A DNA stretch of 18,053 bases from Candidatus Parvarchaeota archaeon UBA573. GTDB lineage: Archaea > Nanobdellota > Nanobdellia > Parvarchaeales > Parvarchaeaceae. Made by a program: the position numbers and the translations under genes. The stretch is taken from the NCBI GenBank assembly GCA_002502045.1, contig DAPE01000017.1, forward strand, positions 8,736 to 26,788, given 5' to 3'. The number at the start of each line of letters is the position of its first letter. The stretch's first letter is position 1. The notes under the pieces were generated by a model. It made no database searches. It had not been told where the DNA came from and saw only the letters and a program-made list of their open reading frames with translations. Positions 13,933 through 18,053 of the stretch are shown one piece after another.

Positions 13933-14334
13933 ATGGAATACGAAGAACTTGTAAACAACATATTAAAAGAAAAGAAGGAAAACAAAGCAGATAGATTCAA
14001 TCCTCCTGAAGTAGATGTACAGCAGGTAGGCCAGAGAACTGTAGTTATACTTGATAAACTTTCTAAATACATAAACAGGCCAGTAAACCACATATCAAAG
14101 TTTCTTATGCATGAATTGACTGCACCAGGACAGATAGATGAAAGCGGCAAAGTTACATTGGGAGGAAGATTTTCAAGAAGGCTTGTCAATGAAAAGATAA
14201 ACCAGTACATAAAGGAATTTGTGGTCTGCAAACAGTGCAACTCGCCTGATACCCAAATGGAAAAAGTCGAAAAGAACTACTTTGTTAAATGCTTAGGATG
14301 CGGAGCAGAATATCCTGTTGGGAGGATAAAGTAA
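13933..14334 (+). CDS. eif2b: Translation initiation factor aIF2 subunit beta
   Basis: The 133 residues match archaeal aIF2-beta. Residues 19-28 contain RFNPPEVDV, the central alpha-beta domain reads TVVILDKLSKYINR and then HISKFLMHELTAPGQID, and the C-terminal zinc ribbon is Cys99-x2-Cys102 and Cys120-x2-Cys123 (VVCKQCNSPDTQ, then VKCLGCGAEYPV). The factor is part of the aIF2 heterotrimer that brings initiator Met-tRNA to the small subunit. It starts two bases after the OB-fold gene and its TAA overlaps the next ATG by one base (TAATG). The N-terminal helix that binds aIF2-gamma is present. Confidence 0.96.
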   Translation: MEYEELVNNILKEKKENKADRFNPPEVDVQQVGQRTVVILDKLSKYINRPVNHISKFLMHELTAPGQIDESGKVTLGGRFSRRLVNEKINQYIKEFVVCKQCNSPDTQMEKVEKNYFVKCLGCGAEYPVGRIK

Positions 14335-14639
14335 TGATATTTACAATGAAGATACACGGCAAAGACACTCCCAGAGAGATAATTGCCGCATGCGACAGTG
14401 AAATAGTAGGCAAAACATTAAAGGATGAAAAAAAGGAAATAGAATTCAATATATCAGAATATTTTTACGGCAATGAGAAACTGGAATGGGAAGAAATTTA
14501 TAAGCACATAGAAAATGGTAAAAATGTCAATTTAGTCGGCAATTCAATCATAGAATTAGCAATAAAAAATGGACTTGTAGATCCTAAAAATGTAATTGAA
14601 ATAGACGGAATAAAACACGCACAGATATATTCAATATAA
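14334..14639 (+). CDS. DUF424 family protein
   Basis: The 101 residues begin MIFTMKIHGKDTPREIIAAC, with EIVGKTLKDEKKEIEFN, ISEYFYGNEKL and a final part NLVGNSIIELAIKNGLVDPKNVIEIDGI. This matches the archaeal DUF424 family as I know it: small proteins usually adjacent to aIF2-beta and of unproven function, possibly in translation or RNA metabolism. The chosen ATG at 14334 overlaps the stop of aIF2-beta by one base and is preceded by GGAGG nine bases upstream. The longer frame beginning at 14289 would add 15 residues from inside aIF2-beta and is rejected. Position between aIF2-beta and aIF1A supports a translation role. Confidence 0.88.
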   Translation: MIFTMKIHGKDTPREIIAACDSEIVGKTLKDEKKEIEFNISEYFYGNEKLEWEEIYKHIENGKNVNLVGNSIIELAIKNGLVDPKNVIEIDGIKHAQIYSI

Positions 14640-14643
14640 GAAG

Positions 14644-14651
14644 CTTTATAA
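14644..14651 (+). promoter_or_regulatory. TATA box of the aIF1A gene
   Basis: CTTTATAA is centred 29 nt before ATG 14677. It lies only five bases after the DUF424 stop, so aIF1A can be transcribed alone. It decides the start in favour of 14677 over 14656. Confidence 0.6.
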
Positions 14652-14676
14652 CTTATTGAATATAATCTATAGTATT

Positions 14677-14976
14677 ATGACAGAAGCGCCTAGATTTAGA
14701 CTCCCAAAGAATGACGAAATGCTTGGGTATATAACGCAAATGCTTGGATTTGGAAGAATGTACGTAAAATGTGCAGATGACAAGATAAGGCTTTGCCAAG
14801 TAAAAGGCAGCATTAGCAGGTATCTTTGGATAAATGAGGGGGATATAGTGCTCATTAAACCATGGCAGATAGAACACGATAAAAAGGCAGATATATTATT
14901 CAAATATAATAAAAACGACTGGGACACATTAAGGGCAAAAGGATTCTTAAAAGACAGTCTGCTTAACGGGAATTAA
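14677..14976 (+). CDS. eif1a: Translation initiation factor aIF1A
   Basis: From ATG 14677 the protein has 99 residues. RFRLPKNDEMLGYITQMLGFGRMYVKCADDKIRLCQVKGSISRYLWINEGDIVLIKPW is the S1-like OB-fold of eIF1A/aIF1A, with the usual C-terminal tail DILFKYNKNDWDTLR. The factor binds the A site of the small subunit with aIF1 and promotes mRNA scanning or start selection. An in-frame ATG 21 bases upstream is only 5 nt downstream of the TATA element and is rejected. The 3' end overlaps the convergent membrane-protein gene by four bases. The cluster aIF2-beta, DUF424, aIF1A is a compact initiation-factor module. Confidence 0.95.
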   Translation: MTEAPRFRLPKNDEMLGYITQMLGFGRMYVKCADDKIRLCQVKGSISRYLWINEGDIVLIKPWQIEHDKKADILFKYNKNDWDTLRAKGFLKDSLLNGN

Positions 14977-15404
14977 GCCTTAGTATTTGAAATTAAGCTT
15001 GAGAAGAAATTATTTCCTATGTTTATTGAATTATCTGCATATGAGTAAGTCTGGTAGTAGACCTTTATGCTTACTGCTTCATTTTTCAGCAGGCACATGT
15101 AATCTAAATGGATTTCGTAATACCCTTCTGCCCCATTTATAGTGGTAGTGCTTAAAACGCTGTAAGATTTATTTGAAATACTTAAAACAACTTTTGTGAT
15201 ATTTACAGGCTGCTCAACGCTCTTGTACAGGTTAATAGTTGTTCCTGAAGGGCTGCATGAAAAGCTGGAAACGGTTATGGCCTGTTGATGCAGGTTTATT
15301 ATTCCGCTTTCAAAAAGAACTAGAAAAATAACAAAGCCAATGAATACCAGGAAAACCACAAAAAAAGACAATATATATACATTCCTTTTTACAGATTCTT
15401 TCAT
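14973..15404 (-). CDS. Single-span membrane protein of unknown function
   Basis: This is a 143-residue protein with a basic start (MKESVKRN), one strong transmembrane helix (about residues 8-33) and a 110-residue outer domain. That domain is predicted to be mostly beta strands, with N-x-S/T sequons and two cysteines (FSCSPS and DYMCLL), so a disulfide is plausible. I do not recognise the family. The ending overlaps aIF1A by four bases tail to tail. Ten bases before its ATG lies the strong hairpin described separately, so the gene may have a structured leader; its ATG has no Shine-Dalgarno. Topology resembles the small surface proteins elsewhere in this window but no sequence relationship was seen. 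Confidence 0.62.
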   Translation of the reverse strand: MKESVKRNVYILSFFVVFLVFIGFVIFLVLFESGIINLHQQAITVSSFSCSPSGTTINLYKSVEQPVNITKVVLSISNKSYSVLSTTTINGAEGYYEIHLDYMCLLKNEAVSIKVYYQTYSYADNSINIGNNFFSSLISNTKA

Positions 15405-15414
15405 AAGACATTAA

Positions 15415-15478
15415 GGAACTAGTCAAATCTGCGTAAACTGTAGCAGCTTACGCGATTATCCAAGATTGAAATAGTTCC
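15415..15478 (-). ncRNA. Candidate structured small RNA or structured mRNA leader
   Basis: A single 64-nt segment folds into one long hairpin. Plus-strand arms are GGAACTA (15415-15421) with TAGTTCC (15472-15478). Inside that, TC-a-AATCT (15423-15430) pairs with AGATT-GA (15463-15469), leaving one bulged A. The next pair is GCGTAA (15431-15436) with TTACGC (15448-15453), then CTG with CAG around a TAG loop. This gives 23 base pairs, with one unpaired nine-base segment (15454-15462) on one side. A TATA element on the minus strand at 15508-15515 predicts initiation about 7 nt before the hairpin. It is not a tRNA: no T-loop consensus is present. Either a free small RNA of about 70 nt or the leader of the downstream 143-aa gene is possible. 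Confidence 0.5.
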
Positions 15479-15540
15479 TGCTTCTCTGATTAATTTACTT
15501 CTTCTGCTATTTATATTTTCTATTGTTTCAATCTGCTTGG
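15460..15540. repeat. Imperfect inverted repeat flanking the hairpin-RNA promoter
   Basis: CCAAGATTGAAATAG (15460-15474) and CTATTGTTTCAATCTGCTTGG (15520-15540) are complementary apart from small insertions, with a perfect core GATTGAAA/TTTCAATC. The arms bracket the TATA box at 15508-15515. The first arm is also part of the hairpin, so a competing fold or a protein-binding dyad is possible. Confidence 0.5.
15508..15515 (-). promoter_or_regulatory. TATA box preceding the hairpin RNA
   Basis: Minus-strand TATAAATA within GAAAATATAAATAG is one of the best TATA boxes of the window. Counting 26-27 nt from its centre puts the start near 15485, just before the 15478 end of the hairpin. Confidence 0.6.
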
Positions 15541-15606
15541 ATTAAAACGCTAAAGAATGCTTGGTTTTCTAACTAATCTAATAGATAAAACAGTAATTTA
15601 CAAAAT

Positions 15607-16353
15607 CTAAATTTTTTCCGCTATTTCTTTTACTTCTTCTTCCAATGTTGATACGGCTTCATTAAGTATTTCCTTTACGCTTAACTGGCCCCAACTTTCA
15701 ATTTCAAATATCATTTTATCATTCTGCGATGAAATGCTTATTACATCGGAACCAGCATAATCTTCACATGCTTTGCAAAGTATACAATCACTAAGCTTTC
15801 CTTTCTTTACTGACAATGTGTCTTTCTCCCCGTCTAGTATGTCAACCGGACACAAAGAAGCTATCTTTGCTGCTCCCTTAACCTTGCTATTTGGGATAGT
15901 TATCTTTGGATAAAAATGATAGAATACGTGGGCGGGGGTAAACTTTGAATGATCGGCTCCATTGCCCCAGGCTGTCTCTGCCTCTAAGTCAATTGCCTCT
16001 CCGTCTTTAAGATTTATAATTAGCATGTCAGAGATAGCAGGAACAACATCCTTGTCAGATGGAACTAGATCAGAAGCATGAACCGCTTTTGGCCCCATCT
16101 CCTTAAGTTTAAAGCTAAACTTACCTTTTCCCTTCAATTCAATAGGAGTTTTTATAGGTATTAATCCAAGTCTGGATGCAAGAATTTCATCGTACATAAA
16201 ACTTGTATTCTTATAGATTTTGACATCTTCAATAGTAAGCGTATTAACGCCATTTATTATAGAACGCCTAAGTGCATTTACCATTGAAACCTTAAAGTCT
16301 TCCAATAAAATCTTCGCTGTGTTGTCTTTTGTCTCAACTATTTCTGCTTTCAT
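15607..16353 (-). CDS. rpoD: DNA-directed RNA polymerase subunit D (Rpo3)
   Basis: The 248 residues match archaeal subunit D, the homologue of eukaryotic Rpb3 and of the bacterial alpha N-terminal domain. It dimerises with subunit L to nucleate polymerase assembly. FKVSMVNALRRSIINGVNTLTIEDVKIYKNTS and DEILASRLGLIPI are signature segments. The ferredoxin-like insert contains Cys168-Pro and Cys190-x2-Cys193-x2-Cys196, so all four ligands for a 4Fe-4S cluster appear present; in several archaea this cluster is reduced or lost. The ATG at 16353 is two bases after the S11 stop. It ends the S13-S4-S11-RpoD cluster; the L18e, L13, S9 and RpoN genes that usually follow are missing here. Confidence 0.97.
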   Translation of the reverse strand: MKAEIVETKDNTAKILLEDFKVSMVNALRRSIINGVNTLTIEDVKIYKNTSFMYDEILASRLGLIPIKTPIELKGKGKFSFKLKEMGPKAVHASDLVPSDKDVVPAISDMLIINLKDGEAIDLEAETAWGNGADHSKFTPAHVFYHFYPKITIPNSKVKGAAKIASLCPVDILDGEKDTLSVKKGKLSDCILCKACEDYAGSDVISISSQNDKMIFEIESWGQLSVKEILNEAVSTLEEEVKEIAEKI

Positions 16354-16355
16354 AT

Positions 16356-16745
16356 CTACATCCTTCTCCCTTTTCTTCCGCCTTTTCTTTTACAACCGTC
16401 ATGCGGTACAGGCGTTACATTTTCTATGTTTAAAATATTAACTCCGCTCCTTTCAAGTGCCTTTATAGCAGGCCTTGCTCCAGGTCCTGTCGTCTTTGAA
16501 CCTATTCCACCTACTGCCCTTACTTTAACATAAACATCTCTTATCCCCTTTGCAGTTATTTCCTCAGCTACTTTCTTTGCGGCATCCATTGCTGCTCTTG
16601 GAGATGATCCAAGCCTGTCAGCTTTTACCTGCGATCCGCCGCTCTTTATTGAAAAAGTATATGCATTACTTAAGTCTGTGACGTGGATTATCGTATTATT
16701 CATTGTAGCATATATGTGCGCTATCCCGACTTTTTCTCTTTCCAT
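16356..16745 (-). CDS. rps11: Small-subunit ribosomal protein S11
   Basis: The protein has 129 residues, a normal archaeal length. GIAHIYATMNNTIIHVTDLS at the start, SSPRAAMDAAKKVAEE in the middle, and VGGIGSKTTGPGARPAIKALERSG near the end are diagnostic. The C-terminus is the usual basic tail (PHDGCKRKGGRKGRRM). It contacts the 3' end of 16S rRNA on the platform. A GGAGG sequence lies about 20 bases upstream of the ATG, within the end of S4, and the gap to S4 is six bases. Confidence 0.97.
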   Translation of the reverse strand: MEREKVGIAHIYATMNNTIIHVTDLSNAYTFSIKSGGSQVKADRLGSSPRAAMDAAKKVAEEITAKGIRDVYVKVRAVGGIGSKTTGPGARPAIKALERSGVNILNIENVTPVPHDGCKRKGGRKGRRM

Positions 16746-16751
16746 AAACTA

Positions 16752-17282
16752 TTATTGTTTTTCCTCCTTTTTAGCTCTTACTGGATGGTTAGGTGAGGAT
16801 AATGGAGATGTTTCAGCGAAGTCTATCTTGTCTTCCTCCTCTTTCTTCACCATATATGAAGGGCTGTCTATTATTTTCCCATCAACAGCTATGTGTCTGT
16901 GGGTTATTACCTGCCTAGATTCTCTTATGCTTCTAGCCATGCCTTTCTTAAGTACAAATGTCTGTAACCTGCGATCCATGAAATTTTCAAGATTCAATTC
17001 AAGAACATCATCTACTGTTGCAGTGCTGCTTACCAATCCACGTTTACTCAACGTTGCTATGAATTCTTTTTCTTCTTCCTGCCCTAGATTCAACGCTTTA
17101 AGACCTACAAGCTCCCTTGCCCTAAGTCTTGTATTTCTAAGGACAGATTCTACTTTCCATAATTCCTTCTTGTTACTGAAGCCGTATTTTTTCCTTAATA
17201 CTTTATCTCTTTCAATTCTTGGCTTATCCCATATCCTTAAAGGAGATTTATATTTCTTTGACGGTTTTTTTGCTGTTCCCAT
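16752..17282 (-). CDS. rps4: Small-subunit ribosomal protein S4
   Basis: The protein has 176 residues. The N-terminal part reads PLRIWDKPRIERDKVLRKKYGF with ELWKVESVLRNTRLRARELV, and residues 107-155 form the S4 RNA-binding domain (RRLQTFVLKKGMARSIRESR, then VITHRHIAVDG). Unlike many bacterial S4 proteins it has no cysteine zinc motif, as is usual for archaeal S4. The C-terminus after residue 155 is an acidic then basic tail (FAETSPLSSPNHPVRAKKEEK). It nucleates small-subunit assembly. It starts six bases after the S13 stop and is co-transcribed. Confidence 0.96.
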   Translation of the reverse strand: MGTAKKPSKKYKSPLRIWDKPRIERDKVLRKKYGFSNKKELWKVESVLRNTRLRARELVGLKALNLGQEEEKEFIATLSKRGLVSSTATVDDVLELNLENFMDRRLQTFVLKKGMARSIRESRQVITHRHIAVDGKIIDSPSYMVKKEEEDKIDFAETSPLSSPNHPVRAKKEEKQ

Positions 17283-17288
17283 GATTAT

Positions 17289-17828
17289 TTATTTTCCACC
17301 TGCTTTAGGCTGCTCTTTCTTCCTTACAACACCAAGCGAACTACCAACTCTTCCATGGACGTTTGCCCCTCTTGACCTTACCTTCTGGCCTCTTAGCTTA
17401 TAACTGAAAGAATGCCTGTACCCTTTATAGGACCTGCTTGTCTTTATCTTTTGTATCTGCATTGTAGTCTTGGATCTTAATTCGTTACTAAGCAAATGAT
17501 AATCTAAACCTGTAGTCTCATCTCTTCTCCAATTAAAAAGCCAATGAGGTAACTTGTACTTGAATGGATTTGACAAAGCTTCCTTCAATTCATTCAGCTG
17601 CTTTTCATCTAAATCCTGCAGCTTCTCGCCTTCAGGTATTTTAAGCACTTTCATCAAAGCATTTGAATATGAGAAACCTATGCCGGTTATAGACCTTAAC
17701 AGGTCCTTTACTTTCTTACTACCGTCTAAATCTGTATCTGCAATTCTTACAATCTTTCTTTCCTGCATATCTACAGGCTTTTTCTGTGTTTCTTTTACAG
17801 GTTTGTTACCAGGTTTGTTTGCTTGCAT
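17289..17828 (-). CDS. rps13: Small-subunit ribosomal protein S13
   Basis: The protein has 179 residues. From residue 22 onward it is archaeal S13: KIVRIADTDLDGSKKV, LLRSITGIGFSYSNALMK and, near the C-terminus, RSYKGYRHSFSYKLRGQKVRSRGAN. The first 20 residues (Asn, Lys, Pro, Gln-rich) are an extension beyond typical family members of about 150. A TATA box centred 28 nt before ATG 17828 supports this long start over the internal Met21. S13 sits in the head of the small subunit and contacts tRNA. It is the first gene of the S13-S4-S11-RpoD operon, directly downstream of the 5S rRNA gene on the same strand. Confidence 0.95.
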   Translation of the reverse strand: MQANKPGNKPVKETQKKPVDMQERKIVRIADTDLDGSKKVKDLLRSITGIGFSYSNALMKVLKIPEGEKLQDLDEKQLNELKEALSNPFKYKLPHWLFNWRRDETTGLDYHLLSNELRSKTTMQIQKIKTSRSYKGYRHSFSYKLRGQKVRSRGANVHGRVGSSLGVVRKKEQPKAGGK

Positions 17829-17852
17829 AAACGAATAAGATGCCTAATAAAG

Positions 17853-17875
17853 TATTTAAGCTTTTATATATAAAG
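17853..17875 (-). promoter_or_regulatory. Promoter region of the S13 operon
   Basis: Minus-strand CTTAAATA (17860-17853) is centred 28 nt before the S13 ATG. A second AT-rich element, TTTATATATAAA, lies just upstream, adjoining the 3' end of the 5S rRNA. Confidence 0.55.
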
Positions 17876-17877
17876 TG

Positions 17878-17985
17878 TAGCGCCAACTTACTTTCCATCT
17901 TTTACGAAGTACTCATAAGACGCACCAGCGATTATCTTCCGTGTTCGAAAAGGGAACGGGATTTGCCGCTGGCCTATGGGCGCTA
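17878..17985 (-). rRNA. rrf: 5S ribosomal RNA, stand-alone and short
   Basis: Read on the minus strand, terminal helix TAGCGCC (17985-17979) pairs with GGCGCTA (17884-17878). It is followed by CATAG, helix II CCAGCG with CGCTGG, helix III CCGT with ACGG, and the conserved loop C sequence CGAACACGGAAG. GAGTAC then follows, a 5S hallmark in domain gamma. The length is about 108 nt, against 120 or more in most archaea. The missing part is in the helix IV/V arm, which is capped by TTCG soon after GAGTAC. A TATA box at 18010-18017 is centred 27-28 nt before the 5' end, which fixes that end well. No 16S, 23S or tRNA gene is adjacent. Confidence 0.9.
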
Positions 17986-18009
17986 TCAACTCTATTTAGA
18001 AGGTTTTCA

Positions 18010-18017
18010 TTTAAAAG
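18010..18017 (-). promoter_or_regulatory. TATA box of the 5S rRNA gene
   Basis: Minus-strand CTTTTAAA is centred about 28 nt before the 5S terminal helix. The remaining bases to the window edge (18018-18053) show nothing I can assign. Confidence 0.55.
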
Positions 18018-18053
18018 CTTAACTTTTACAACAGTAGTTCGACAAGTGAACTT

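Noticed and set aside
15415..15478. tRNA or split-tRNA gene
   Set aside because: The seven-pair outer stem resembles an acceptor stem, but no T-loop, D-arm or anticodon arm can be drawn on either strand.
15415..15478. Box H/ACA guide RNA
   Set aside because: No ACA box at the required distance after the stem on either strand and no kink-turn was found.
17840..18022. Plus-strand open frame of 60 codons
   Set aside because: It lies antisense to the 5S rRNA and the S13 promoter, and its translation has no recognisable pattern.

Overview
The window is an AT-rich stretch of an archaeal chromosome, densely packed with small information-processing genes. Every recognisable housekeeping gene is of the archaeal type: GluRS, L7Ae/S28e/L24e, S10, MCM helicase, aIF2-beta, DUF424, aIF1A, RNA polymerase subunit D, and S11/S4/S13. 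A GTA-anticodon tRNA carries the archaeal/eukaryotic C1-G72 pair and a canonical intron. Short spacers, compact proteins and trimmed ribosomal operons fit a small-genome DPANN-type archaeon such as Parvarchaeota or Micrarchaeota. That placement is inference; no 16S rRNA is present to settle it.

Layout. 15-2064: a membrane-anchored DUF929 thioredoxin-like protein, a small membrane protein, and a 59-residue histone-fold (DUF1931-type) protein followed by a poly-U terminator. 2160-4663: glutamyl-tRNA synthetase and a HAD-family phosphatase. 4683-5123: an intron-containing tRNA-Tyr and a small zinc-ribbon protein with a large dyad in its leader. 5210-7310: two adjacent surface genes, one with a pilin-like N-terminus. 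7340-8111: L7Ae-S28e-L24e operon. 8281-10246: S10, HIT hydrolase, a two-helix TrkA-N protein and a PAP2 phosphatase. 10342-14976: MCM interrupted by an intein, an OB-fold protein, aIF2-beta, DUF424 and aIF1A. 14973-15404: a small membrane protein, preceded at 15415-15478 by a strong hairpin that has its own promoter. 15607-17828: S13-S4-S11-RpoD operon. 17878-17985: a stand-alone 5S rRNA.

At least eight first genes have a TATA-like element centred 25-29 nt before the start codon, so their mRNAs are predicted to be leaderless. This rule moves several starts (S10, aIF1A). The exceptions are the DUF1931 and L7Ae genes, which have strong Shine-Dalgarno sequences. Genes inside operons sit 1-6 nt apart or overlap.

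Points that stand out: the promoter-linked 64-nt hairpin at 15415-15478; an MCM intein that splits the Walker A loop and whose endonuclease has lost both catalytic aspartates; a short 5S rRNA; a tRNA-Tyr intron whose splice motif relies on G-U pairs; and a potassium-channel-like protein without a selectivity filter. No CRISPR array, insertion sequence or other mobile element apart from the intein was seen, and no gene-free stretch exceeds about 200 bases.
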